Assembly: GCA_934457235.1 (NCBI GenBank) | Contig: CAKSHT010000038.1 | Span: 1 to 16,224, forward strand | DNA from: an uncultured Oscillospiraceae bacterium | GTDB taxonomy: Bacteria; Bacillota; Clostridia; Oscillospirales; Ruminococcaceae | Direction of reading: 5' to 3' | DNA length: 16,224 bases | Shown: positions 1-7,468 of the stretch, in pieces | Numbering within the stretch: position 1 is the stretch's first letter | How the letters are laid out: every line of letters begins with the position of its first letter | Translations under genes and position numbers: made by a program | The notes under the pieces: model-generated | What the model was told of the DNA's origin: nothing | Seen by the model: the letters and a program-made list of their open reading frames with translations, nothing else | The model's database searches: none

Positions 1-76
1 GGCGACCTGGATGGGACTCGAACCCACGACCTCCGCCGTGACAGGGCGGCGTTCTAACCAACTGAACTACCAGGCC
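1..76 (-). tRNA. tRNA-Asp (anticodon GTC)
   Basis: Read on the minus strand, the gene folds as a cloverleaf with acceptor arm GGCCTGG/CCAGGTC (one G-T pair), discriminator G, D-arm GTTC...GAAC, anticodon stem CCGCC/GGCGG and loop CTGTCAC, giving anticodon GTC for Asp. The T-loop is GTTCGAA. The 5' end is position 76 and the mature body ends at position 3. Positions 2-1 supply CC, so a chromosomally encoded CCA is probably cut by the window edge. It lies 41 bp downstream of tRNA-Val and probably shares its transcript. Confidence 0.95.
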
Positions 77-117
77 AATGGGAAAGACCACTGGGTCTGA
101 AATATCAAGAGAGAAAG

Positions 118-193
118 TGGTGGAAGTTATAGGGCTCGAACCTATGACCCTCTGCTTGTAAGGCAGATGCTCTCCCAGCTGAGCTAAACTTCC
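118..193 (-). tRNA. tRNA-Val (anticodon TAC)
   Basis: On the minus strand the acceptor arm GGAAGTT pairs with AACTTCC, followed by discriminator A and an encoded CCA (118-120). The D-arm is GCTC...GAGC, the anticodon stem TCTGC/GCAGA, and the loop CTTACAA gives anticodon TAC for Val. The T-loop is GTTCGAG. It is the first gene of a two-tRNA unit driven by the promoter at 254-282. Confidence 0.96.
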
Positions 194-253
194 ACATTCT
201 CTTTCGCGCCCGGGCTTTTCGTTTCTCTGTGTCTTTTCCCTGACGACTATTGT

Positions 254-282
254 ATTATACACTATTTTGTCCGGATTGTCAA
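254..282 (-). promoter_or_regulatory. Consensus sigma-A promoter of the tRNA-Val/tRNA-Asp unit
   Basis: Minus strand: -35 TTGACA (277-282), exactly 17 bp, then -10 TATAAT (254-259). Both hexamers match consensus perfectly. The start point would be near 247, giving a leader of about 50 nt before tRNA-Val. Full-consensus promoters are typical of stable-RNA genes. Confidence 0.93.
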
Positions 283-286
283 TAGC

Positions 287-325
287 TTTTTTAAATTTTT
301 TTAATTTTTTTTAAATTTATTTTTA
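287..325 (-). promoter_or_regulatory. A/T-tract UP-like element upstream of the tRNA promoter
   Basis: All 39 bases are A or T, in repeated A- and T-runs spaced roughly one helical turn apart, starting 4 bp upstream of the -35 hexamer. Such tracts bind the alpha-subunit C-terminal domain of RNA polymerase and strengthen stable-RNA promoters. The role is inferred from position and composition. The rest of the gene-free interval 326-370 is unremarkable AT-rich DNA leading into the galM terminator. Confidence 0.55.
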
Positions 326-370
326 CGCCACGGTGGAATGCAGAATACAATCCATTTTAAATTTTAAATT

Positions 371-399
371 AAAATAAGGGAGGGGCTTGCCCTCCCTTA
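371..399 (-). terminator. Intrinsic terminator downstream of galM
   Basis: A perfect 10-bp inverted repeat, arms TAAGGGAGGG (375-384) and CCCTCCCTTA (390-399), encloses a 5-nt loop. On the minus strand the hairpin runs straight into TTTTAATTT. It lies 6 bp beyond the galM stop codon and would end the chemoreceptor-galM transcript. Its core matches the terminator at 11516-11540 almost base for base. Confidence 0.9.
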
Positions 400-405
400 A
401 ATCTA

Positions 406-1443
406 TTATCTTACAGAGAACTGATAAACAGTTGTGAATCTGTATGTCTGACCTGCCTTATATACGCAGCTCGGCCACTGGGGATTGTGCGGCGTATCCG
501 GTGAGAACTGGCTTTCCAGGCACAGTCCGGCGTACTTATTGTAATGAGCGCCGTTCTTTCCGTTCTCGCCATTCAGTCCGATACCGATATAGAACTGAAC
601 TGCGGGCTTGTCAGTCTTGACCGTCATAACTCTGCCGCTCTCCGGCTCGTATACCTCGGCGGCGGTACGCATAACGCCCGGCTCTCCGAGAATAAAGTTA
701 TGATCGTAGCCGTTGGGGAGCTTCCCGTTGTCCATATCCTGGCGTACGGGCTTCGGGGTCTTGAAATCAAATGCAGTTCCGGTGACATACGCGAGCTTTC
801 CGGTAGGAATAAGCAGTTCATCGACCGGAGTGTACTGGTTTGCGTTTATCTGCACAACATGATCCTTGATGTCGCCGTTTCCCGCACCCTTTAGATTGAA
901 GTAGCTGTGATTGGTGAGATTGATAACGGTATCTGCGTCGGGAACCGCAGTGTAATCCAGCACCAGGGCGTTATCGTTAGTCAGTGTGTACTTTACGCTG
1001 ACTTTCAGCGCACCTGGGAAGTTTCCCTCGCCGTCCGGGCTTATGTAGCCGAATGTAACGGAAGGCTCGTCGCCGCCGTCCATCGCGTCTACAGTCCATA
1101 CGCGCTTATTGTAGCTGTAGGAGCCGCCATGCAGGGTGTTCGTCTTGTCGTTCTGGTCAAGCTTGTAGGTCTTGCCGGAAACCGTGATCTCGCCGTTGGC
1201 AATGCGGTTTGCGTATCTTCCGACAAGCGCGCCGTGGCTGGAATCGCCGTCGATGTACCCCTGGAGCGTGTCATATCCAAGAACCACATCGTCGAACTTT
1301 CCGTTTCTGTCCGGAACCTCTACGCCGACGACAGCGCCGCCGAAATTCGTCAGCTTAGCCACTGCGCCGTTCTTATTGGTCAGCGTGAACAGCCAGCACT
1401 TGTAGCCTCTGAAAAAACCAAATTCTGTCTTAGAAATGCTCAT
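406..1443 (-). CDS. galM: Galactose mutarotase (aldose 1-epimerase)
   Basis: A cytoplasmic enzyme interconverting alpha and beta anomers of galactose or glucose, feeding the Leloir pathway or sugar use in general. At 345 aa it has the usual family length and spans the whole beta-sandwich fold. Visible family motifs are GRYANRI with Arg80, NTLHGG with His105, NLTNHSYFNL with His179 (proposed general acid), GYDHNF with Asp247, and CLESQ with Glu310 (proposed general base). ATG at 1443 has GGAGGA eight bases upstream. It begins 21 bp after the chemoreceptor stop codon with no terminator between, so the two genes probably form one transcript ending at 371-399. Substrate preference among aldoses cannot be read from the sequence. 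Confidence 0.95.
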   Translation of the reverse strand: MSISKTEFGFFRGYKCWLFTLTNKNGAVAKLTNFGGAVVGVEVPDRNGKFDDVVLGYDTLQGYIDGDSSHGALVGRYANRIANGEITVSGKTYKLDQNDKTNTLHGGSYSYNKRVWTVDAMDGGDEPSVTFGYISPDGEGNFPGALKVSVKYTLTNDNALVLDYTAVPDADTVINLTNHSYFNLKGAGNGDIKDHVVQINANQYTPVDELLIPTGKLAYVTGTAFDFKTPKPVRQDMDNGKLPNGYDHNFILGEPGVMRTAAEVYEPESGRVMTVKTDKPAVQFYIGIGLNGENGKNGAHYNKYAGLCLESQFSPDTPHNPQWPSCVYKAGQTYRFTTVYQFSVR

Positions 1444-1464
1444 TAGATCGTCCTCCGGTTATTA

Positions 1465-3606
1465 TTAATACTTGTCATCATCAAGTATGATGGTCTTGGA
1501 ATGCGGCCTTGCAGCTGCCACAGGCTCGGTGGTCTTTACCGGAGCCGCAGGCTTGACAGCGGGGCTTGCCGTGGTCTTGACCTCCGGCTTAGCGGCAGGT
1601 TTTACGGCAGTCATCTGCTTCGGTGCGGGTACGGCAGGCTTCACGGGATTAACAGCCTTTGCCGGTTCTGCGGACTTGACAGGCTTTGACGGCTCGGCAG
1701 GCTTTTCAGCCTTTACAGGCTCTGCGGGCTTGACTTCGGTCTTTACAGGCTCCGGCTTCTTTTCTGGAGCCGCGGGAGCGTCAGTCCTTGCACGTCTTTC
1801 AGCGGCGCGCTTCGCAGCCTGCTTTTTCTTCATGGCTTCTGCGTCCGGTAGCTTGAAGCGCTCTACCAGTTCAAGCAGCACCTGCGACTGTCCGGAAAGT
1901 TCTTCAGCGGAGGCTGCGCACTCGGCAGAGGAACCGCTCGTCATCTGCACGGACGTGGATATCTGGTCCATGCCTACAAGTATCTGCTTTACGCTGTCCG
2001 CCTGCTCTCTGGAAGCGTCCGCGATCTGGTCGATGACCCTTGCGGTGTCGTCCGTTTCGGATACTATCTTATCCAGCATCTTGGCGGTCTCGTTAGCCAT
2101 TACAGTACCGTTCTCGACAGCAGAAAGCGCGGTCTTGATGAGCGCGGTGGTATTCTTCGCAGCCTCTGCGGTCTTGGCGGCAAGCTGACCTACCTCGCCT
2201 GCAACTACCGCAAAGCCCTTGCCTGCTTCGCCGGCTCTTGCAGCTTCAATAGACGCATTCAACGACAGTATATTCGTCTGGAAGGAAATATCCTCGATTG
2301 CCTTGATGATGTTCGCGATCTTGGAAGAAGTTTCGTTGATCTCCTCCATGGCGTGCAGCATGTCGGACATCTTTGCGCTGCCCTCGTCCACGATGGTGCG
2401 GCAGTCATCGGAAAGTCCCTTTGCCTTATCAGCGCTGTCTGCGTTGGCGCTGATGTTGGAAGATATTTCAACAATGGAAGCATTCAGTTCCTCAACAGTA
2501 GCTGCCTGCTCGGTAGCCGCCTGTAAAAGCGTGGTGGAGTTGTCGCTCATTTTGGAAGAGCCGTCCGCCACCATCTTACTGGAAGCCTCTATCTGTCTGA
2601 TAACGCCGCTGGTGCTTTCGATAATACCCTCAAGCGCGACCTTTATCGGAGCATAATCGCCGACGTAATCCGCCTGAGGTTCCGCGGTCAGATCCTCGGC
2701 TGCGAGCTTTGCAGCCACCTGACGGATATCGCTGATGATACCAGTGGTGTAATCAGTCATGTTATTTACAGCCTCGGAGAGGGTCTGTATCTCGTAGCCT
2801 GTCCTTACATAGACAGGGGCGCTGGAAAGGTCGCCATTGGCCATGCCGAGTATCTTGTTATTCACGGAATCCAGCGGGACAACTATGCGCTTGACGAACT
2901 TCGTGATAACGAGCGCGCCGCCGACAAAGCTTATTGCAGAGGTAATGATCATTATAAGCAGTGCGATGGAGGAATTACCCAGGAACTCGCTTGCGTCACA
3001 GCTTACGAGTACAGTCCAGTCAGTGCCGACGATGGTCGAATCGTAGATTATGCGTTTATCGCCGTTCAGCTTTACGGTCTGCACCTTGTTTATACCGATA
3101 TACGGCGCTACCTGCTCCTGAGAGAGAGAGCCGTTGACGTTCGCCAGCATCTGACCGTTGGAGGACATCAGGTAGAACTCCGTGCTGTCGGAGGTATGCA
3201 TGGTCGCCATGATGTTGGTGAGCCAGTCTGTGCTTGTGGCAATATAAGCCGTGCCCTTTGCGAACTCACCCGTAACAACTATGTAGCCATCGGAGCTGAG
3301 TGCGATACCCGGCGTGGTGTCCGCGTGGGTATTTATGTCCACAATGCTGGAGTCAGCCGCTTTCAGCTTGTCTGTCTGCGCGGTGGTTCCGTCCAGGGAA
3401 GCCACAAGGCTTGAGTAATGCTGTAACGTTGCGCTGACAAGGTTGGAAGCCGCAGATACACGCTCCGTCATGGAGCTTTTCATATCGCTCTGGCTCTGCT
3501 TTGTCAGGCAGACCATTCCGGTTATCCCGGCTGAAAGGATACCGTATGCCAGCACTGCCATTACATCAAATATTATCCTTGTGCCGAGTTTCTTTTTCTT
3601 CTTCAT
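1465..3606 (-). CDS. Methyl-accepting chemotaxis protein with long Lys/Pro/Ala tail
   Basis: A 713-aa transmembrane chemoreceptor. A basic N-terminus ([10 protein letters not shown]) leads into a first membrane helix (about 11-33), then a roughly 175-residue extracellular sensor, possibly a small Cache domain, a second helix (about 213-236), a HAMP-like region (about 237-290) and a cytoplasmic signalling coiled coil. The kinase-contact tip is recognisable around 438-480 ([26 protein letters not shown]). After about residue 585 comes a low-complexity tail of about 128 residues rich in PAEP/VKPA-type repeats, ending TIILDDDKY. Receptors are usually shorter at this end. The ligand is unknown; co-transcription with galM hints at a sugar or a sugar-binding partner, but that is inference. 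Its own consensus promoter lies at 3673-3701. ATG 3606 is preceded by GTGAGGT. Confidence 0.93.
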   Translation of the reverse strand: MKKKKKLGTRIIFDVMAVLAYGILSAGITGMVCLTKQSQSDMKSSMTERVSAASNLVSATLQHYSSLVASLDGTTAQTDKLKAADSSIVDINTHADTTPGIALSSDGYIVVTGEFAKGTAYIATSTDWLTNIMATMHTSDSTEFYLMSSNGQMLANVNGSLSQEQVAPYIGINKVQTVKLNGDKRIIYDSTIVGTDWTVLVSCDASEFLGNSSIALLIMIITSAISFVGGALVITKFVKRIVVPLDSVNNKILGMANGDLSSAPVYVRTGYEIQTLSEAVNNMTDYTTGIISDIRQVAAKLAAEDLTAEPQADYVGDYAPIKVALEGIIESTSGVIRQIEASSKMVADGSSKMSDNSTTLLQAATEQAATVEELNASIVEISSNISANADSADKAKGLSDDCRTIVDEGSAKMSDMLHAMEEINETSSKIANIIKAIEDISFQTNILSLNASIEAARAGEAGKGFAVVAGEVGQLAAKTAEAAKNTTALIKTALSAVENGTVMANETAKMLDKIVSETDDTARVIDQIADASREQADSVKQILVGMDQISTSVQMTSGSSAECAASAEELSGQSQVLLELVERFKLPDAEAMKKKQAAKRAAERRARTDAPAAPEKKPEPVKTEVKPAEPVKAEKPAEPSKPVKSAEPAKAVNPVKPAVPAPKQMTAVKPAAKPEVKTTASPAVKPAAPVKTTEPVAAARPHSKTIILDDDKY

Positions 3607-3672
3607 AAAATAATGACCTCACTTACTAGTGAAATAGCGGCTTCCAGTCACAGGAAACACGCCTACATAATA

Positions 3673-3701
3673 ATTGTAGCACATTTGCCTGGCTGTGTCA
3701 A
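3673..3701 (-). promoter_or_regulatory. Sigma-A promoter of the chemoreceptor-galM unit
   Basis: Minus strand: TTGACA (3696-3701), 17-bp spacer, TACAAT (3673-3678). The start point would be near 3666, leaving a leader of about 60 nt that contains a small dyad, TCACT/AGTGA (3619-3632), overlapping the GTGAGGT ribosome binding site. The promoter lies in the 123-bp gap after the GH3 gene. No convincing terminator is visible in that gap, so read-through from upstream is also possible. Confidence 0.88.
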
Positions 3702-3729
3702 CCGATATAAAGCGTTTTTGGGAATAACG

Positions 3730-5772
3730 TCACAGCATTATTTCGCCGCTTACATCTGTTCCGGTACCGTCCTTTACTGTCAGCGTGAAATGCGTGCCGC
3801 AGCGTCTGCGGCTTCCGTCCGGAAGCACCGTATCAAATGCCTCTGGTGAAATGTCCAGCGTCACTCTGCGGCTTTCGCCGGGAGCAAGTCCGATTCGCTC
3901 AAATCCACAAAGGGCGCCGTTCGGTACGTCGTATTCGGAGTACCCGCGGATATACAACTGCACAACGTCCTCAGCGTAAAATCCACTTTTATTGGCAACG
4001 GATACGCTGACGGAGCTTTCCGTGAACTCCGGCTGAGTCAGCGTGAATTCCGCGTAACTCAGTCCGTAGCCGAACGGATATAGGACGTTATCCGGCGCGC
4101 AGTAACGGTAGGTGCGGTTCTTCATGCTGTAGTCGCGGATATCCGGGAGCAGGTCGGCGCTCCTGTAGAACGTCACCGGAAGCTTTCCGCTCGGCGAAAC
4201 GTCCCCGAAAAGCAGCTGGGCAAGCGCCCTGCCGCCGAGCTGTCCGGGATACCACATGTCGAGCAGCGCGCTGCACTTCACTCCGACATTCACCGAGCTT
4301 CCCGCCGCAAGTACTATAACAAGCGGCTTGCCGAGCGCGGAGATCTTCTCCAGAAGTATACGCTGGCTCTCCGGCAGGCGCAGGTCGGGTTTGTCGCCGG
4401 AGCTGAATTCGTTGCCGGTGTCGCCCTCCTCGCCCTCCAATGTCGCGTCAAGACCGACGCAGGCAATGATGACATCTGAATTCTCCGCGGCAGCCAGTGC
4501 CTCGGAATACAGGTCGCCGGGACGTGCAAGTCCCTGACACCTGTCCTTATAGAGATGGCAGCCCTGGGAATACAGAATGCGTCCGCTGAACCGCTCCCGG
4601 ATACCCTCCAGGAACGTTACGTACTGGTCGGCGGTTCCGTTGTAATTTCCATTGAGCGCGTCGCGGCTGTCGGCGTTAGGACCTATCACTGCTATCGTTT
4701 TTACGTCGTCGGAAAGCGGGAGGATGCCGTCGTTTTCCAGAAGAACGGCTGAACGGAGCGCGCATTCAAGCGAAGCCGCCTTGTGCTCCTCAGTGGAAAC
4801 CGCTGTGAACGGTATTTCGTCAAATTCCGTGCTGTCGAGCTGACCCAGGCGTATCCGGGTGCGCAGAACATGCACGCAGGCGCGGCGTATATCCTCTTCA
4901 GTCACCAGCCCCTTTTCAAGAGCCGCCAGTATGTGAAGATATGTATTGCCGCAGTTCATGTCGCAGCCGGCTTTCAGCGCGAGCGCAGCGGACTCCGGCG
5001 CGGTGGCGGTTATGCAGTGGGTGGTGTGGAAATCCCGTATCGCCCAGCAGTCCGACGTGAAGTAGCCGTCGAAGCCCCATTCCCGTAGCTTCCCCATAAG
5101 GAACGGACTTGCACACGCAGGCTCTCCGTTCACCAGGTTATACGCGCCCATCACGCTCTCGACATGGGCTTCCTCAACCAGCGCGCGGAACGCCGGGAGA
5201 TACGTTTCCTCGATATCCTTTGCGGAGACCTCGGCGTTGAACACATGGCGCTCCGCCTCCGGACCGCTGTGCACTGCAAAATGCTTTGCACACGCGGCGG
5301 TTTTCAGGTACTTTCCGCTGCCCTGAAGTCCCCGGACGTACTCAACGCCCAGCCTGGATGTCAGGTATGGGTCTTCACCGTAGGTCTCGTGCCCCCTGCC
5401 CCACCGCGGGTCGCGGAATATATTCACGTTCGGCGCCCAGAGCGTCAGTCCCTTGTAGATATCGTAGTCGCCGTGCTTCTGGGACGCATTGTATTTCGCG
5501 CGGGCTTCCTCGGCGGTCATCTCCCCGGCGCTGCGCAGGCGGTCGCGATCGAACATCGCCGCCATGCCGATAGCCTGCGGGAACATCGTAGCCGTACCAG
5601 CTCTTGCGACTCCGTGAAGTCCTTCGTTCCACCAGTTGTACGCCGGGAGTACGCCTGGTATCGCCGGAGCGTCGTATTTCAGCTGCTCCGCCTGCTGCTG
5701 TACAGTCAGTTTGTCTGCGAGCGCTTCCGCGCGCTCCTGTGGGGAAAGCGATGTATCAAGATATTTTTCCAT
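3730..5772 (-). CDS. Glycoside hydrolase family 3 beta-glycosidase (beta-glucosidase/beta-xylosidase type)
   Basis: A retaining exo-glycosidase removing terminal non-reducing beta-linked sugars from short oligosaccharides. The 680-aa protein has the GH3 order: N-terminal TIM-barrel (about 15-310), alpha/beta sandwich (about 335-535) and a fibronectin-III-like domain (about 580-670). Signatures are NWWNEGLHG (46-54), the NIFRDPRWGRGHETYGEDPYL stretch near 117-137, KHFAVHSGPE from 163, and FTSDCWAI with nucleophile Asp241. The segment at 445-451 (LEGEEGD) is where the acid/base Glu is expected. These motifs resemble bacterial beta-xylosidase-like GH3 enzymes, but xylo- versus gluco-specificity is unresolved. 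There is no signal peptide, so it probably acts in the cytoplasm on imported oligosaccharides. ATG 5772 follows AAGGTG. The gene starts 9 bp after the lipase stop and is last of a three-gene operon. Confidence 0.93.
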   Translation of the reverse strand: MEKYLDTSLSPQERAEALADKLTVQQQAEQLKYDAPAIPGVLPAYNWWNEGLHGVARAGTATMFPQAIGMAAMFDRDRLRSAGEMTAEEARAKYNASQKHGDYDIYKGLTLWAPNVNIFRDPRWGRGHETYGEDPYLTSRLGVEYVRGLQGSGKYLKTAACAKHFAVHSGPEAERHVFNAEVSAKDIEETYLPAFRALVEEAHVESVMGAYNLVNGEPACASPFLMGKLREWGFDGYFTSDCWAIRDFHTTHCITATAPESAALALKAGCDMNCGNTYLHILAALEKGLVTEEDIRRACVHVLRTRIRLGQLDSTEFDEIPFTAVSTEEHKAASLECALRSAVLLENDGILPLSDDVKTIAVIGPNADSRDALNGNYNGTADQYVTFLEGIRERFSGRILYSQGCHLYKDRCQGLARPGDLYSEALAAAENSDVIIACVGLDATLEGEEGDTGNEFSSGDKPDLRLPESQRILLEKISALGKPLVIVLAAGSSVNVGVKCSALLDMWYPGQLGGRALAQLLFGDVSPSGKLPVTFYRSADLLPDIRDYSMKNRTYRYCAPDNVLYPFGYGLSYAEFTLTQPEFTESSVSVSVANKSGFYAEDVVQLYIRGYSEYDVPNGALCGFERIGLAPGESRRVTLDISPEAFDTVLPDGSRRRCGTHFTLTVKDGTGTDVSGEIML

Positions 5773-5781
5773 ACTGTCACC

Positions 5782-6708
5782 TTATTCTATACCTGCGCTG
5801 CCTTTGATAAACCTCAGTATATCCTGCATTACCTCGTCGCGGTTAAGCTCAAAAAGAAGCTCGTGGCGTGCTTCGGGGTAGATGTGTATATTCACCATGC
5901 AGCCGTGCTCCAGATATCGCATACACGCGGCACGCACGCCGCTGCCGTACTCACCGACGGGATCCATCGCCCCGGAAACGAACAGCATCGGCAGATCCGT
6001 GGGAGTGTTCTCGATAACGCAGTCAGAGTTCGCGCACATCAGCGCGTTCAGCAGGTCCTTGAATCCCGCAACGGTGAACGTGAAATTACACAGCGGATCT
6101 GCGTTGAACCTGTCAACATTCTCGTCCCACCTGGAAAGCCAGTCGTTTGGAGTGCGGCGATGATGGAATCTTACGTTGAACAGCCCGAAAGCCAGCTTCT
6201 TGCTTATCTCCGGGCGGAATCTGCTGTCCTTTGAGTGGCAGAGTATCTCCAGGAGCTTCCGGAGCGGAGCGGAGCCGGTGACTCCACCGGCGGTGCCCAT
6301 GATTATCGCGCCGTCCCAGCGGTCGTTGAACCGCGAAAGATAGATGCGCGCGATGAAGCTTCCCATGCTGTGTCCCAGCAGGAAATGCGGGATTCCAGGC
6401 AGCTTCTTCTCCATTATTATCTTCATGCGGTGGAGGTCCTTCACCATGTACATGAAGCCTCCGTCCTCACCGAAATAGCCGAGCATGTCGCTGTCAGTCA
6501 CGGAATTTCCGTGACCGATGTGGTCGTTGCCGACAAGTGCTATACCGTTCTCGCAGAGGAATTCCGCGAACGGACGGTATCGCTGGATATACTCACACAT
6601 ACCATGGGACACCATCAGCGCCGCTTTCGGATCTTCGGGCAGATACATATAGTAACGGCAGCGGGTTATCCCGGAAGTGCTGGGAAATGTACCGGTGACA
6701 AATTTCAT
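5782..6708 (-). CDS. Alpha/beta-hydrolase, monoacylglycerol lipase/lysophospholipase type
   Basis: A 308-aa serine hydrolase of the Hydrolase_4 (PldB-like) family, predicted to cleave ester bonds in monoacylglycerols, lysophospholipids or similar small esters. Family landmarks are VSHGMCEY (33-40, oxyanion region), NDHIGHGNS (61-69), the nucleophile elbow GHSMG with Ser114, Asp249 in SGAMDPVGEYGSGV, and His282 in EARHELL, a complete Ser-Asp-His triad. No signal peptide or membrane helix is visible. ATG 6708 is preceded by GGAGGA. It sits 12 bp after trmB and 9 bp before the GH3 gene. Substrate is not predictable; a link to deacylating dietary or cell-wall glycans is possible but unsupported. 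Confidence 0.9.
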   Translation of the reverse strand: MKFVTGTFPSTSGITRCRYYMYLPEDPKAALMVSHGMCEYIQRYRPFAEFLCENGIALVGNDHIGHGNSVTDSDMLGYFGEDGGFMYMVKDLHRMKIIMEKKLPGIPHFLLGHSMGSFIARIYLSRFNDRWDGAIIMGTAGGVTGSAPLRKLLEILCHSKDSRFRPEISKKLAFGLFNVRFHHRRTPNDWLSRWDENVDRFNADPLCNFTFTVAGFKDLLNALMCANSDCVIENTPTDLPMLFVSGAMDPVGEYGSGVRAACMRYLEHGCMVNIHIYPEARHELLFELNRDEVMQDILRFIKGSAGIE

Positions 6709-6720
6709 AGCTTCCTCCGA

Positions 6721-7398
6721 TCAGTTATCCGGAACTACGGCTTCAAGCCTGTAGATAGGCTGTCCAAGCTCCGTGAATCTCTTTTCGTATTCAGTCATAA
6801 TGTTCCCCTCAAAGCCGCTGTTATGCAGGTCAAGGGACACACTCTTCATCGGGAATCCATTCTGCGAGAAATGCTCGATGGAGAACTCAAAAAGGCGCTG
6901 GTTGTCGGTTTTCTGGTGTATCTCCGCACCAGGCTTCATGACAGCCTTGTAGATGTTCAGAAAGCGCGTGTGCGTAAGTCTGTGGCGCGCGTATGTCTCT
7001 TTCGGGAACGGGCAGCTGAAATTCAGATACAGCCGCTCGACTGTGTGCGGACGGAACAGGTGCTCCAGGTACTCCGCCTGACCCAGGCAGAAGCGCACGT
7101 TCTTTATGTTGCTGTCCATGAGCGCCTCGGCTCCTGTGACAAGGACGTTCGGTGTCTTTTCCACAGCCACGTAATTTATATCCGGGTTGCGCCGTGCAAG
7201 CTCCAGGATAAAGCTGCCCTTACCGCTGCCTATCTCCAGATGGAGAGGGTTATTGTTTCCGAACACTTTCATGCTGTCAAAGAACAGACTGTCGTCCAGC
7301 GGATCGTTGGCGTGCTCGTTCTGGTTCTGCATTATAAGCATAACTGACGCGCATGCCTCAAGACGCTCCTCCAGGTGCTTCTTTTTTCTCATTCTCAT
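6721..7398 (-). CDS. trmB: tRNA (guanine-N7)-methyltransferase family protein with altered active-site motif
   Basis: TrmB transfers a methyl group from S-adenosylmethionine to N7 of G46 in the tRNA variable loop. The start at 7398 gives 225 aa beginning MRMRKKK and is supported by AGAGG upstream. An in-frame ATG at 7446 would read through the lysA terminator hairpin and is rejected. The SAM site EIGSGKG (55-61), Glu80, KTDN (163-166), DLH (190-192) and TEYE (202-205) are intact. The usual NFSDPWPKxRHxKRR segment instead reads NFSCPFPKETYARHR (126-140): the conserved Asp is Cys129, the His is Tyr136 and one Arg is His139. Reading frame and length are normal, so this is not decay by frameshift. 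It is first of an operon with a lipase and a GH3 enzyme. Confidence 0.88.
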   Translation of the reverse strand: MRMRKKKHLEERLEACASVMLIMQNQNEHANDPLDDSLFFDSMKVFGNNNPLHLEIGSGKGSFILELARRNPDINYVAVEKTPNVLVTGAEALMDSNIKNVRFCLGQAEYLEHLFRPHTVERLYLNFSCPFPKETYARHRLTHTRFLNIYKAVMKPGAEIHQKTDNQRLFEFSIEHFSQNGFPMKSVSLDLHNSGFEGNIMTEYEKRFTELGQPIYRLEAVVPDN

Positions 7399-7415
7399 AT
7401 GTGAAATACCTCTGT

Positions 7416-7451
7416 AAAAATACCGCCGTGCAGTATAGCACCGCACGGCGG
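7416..7451 (-). terminator. Intrinsic terminator downstream of diaminopimelate decarboxylase
   Basis: A perfect 9-bp GC-rich stem, arms CCGCCGTGC (7423-7431) and GCACGGCGG (7443-7451), has an 11-nt loop. On the minus strand the stem is followed by TATTTTTA. It starts 17 bp beyond the lysA stop codon and ends only about 18 bp before the trmB start codon, covering the in-frame upstream extension of trmB. Confidence 0.82.
7432..7440 (-). promoter_or_regulatory. Possible extended -10 promoter for trmB inside the terminator loop
   Basis: The loop of the hairpin reads TGCTATACT on the minus strand, an extended -10 element (TG-N-TATACT) one base from TATAAT. Transcription would start near 7425 and give a leader of about 27 nt before trmB. 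The -35 region 17 bp upstream reads AAATAT, which is poor, so the call rests on the extended -10 alone and on the need for a promoter after the terminator. Confidence 0.35.
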
Positions 7452-7468
7452 CAAATATTTTTCAACAA

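Noticed and set aside
283..330. Tandem or simple repeat in the A/T-run region
   Set aside because: The runs are irregular and best explained as an UP-like element of the tRNA promoter rather than a repeat array.
6256..6280. GGAGC-type short tandem repeat within the lipase gene
   Set aside because: It has only about three imperfect units, is in frame and encodes ordinary residues of the protein.
5164..7347. Two long plus-strand open frames (356 and 370 codons) lying end to end opposite the GH3, lipase and trmB genes
   Set aside because: They are antisense to well-conserved enzymes with intact motifs, lack ribosome binding sites, and their Arg/His/Val-rich translations match no family I know. 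GC-rich codon use on the minus strand explains them.
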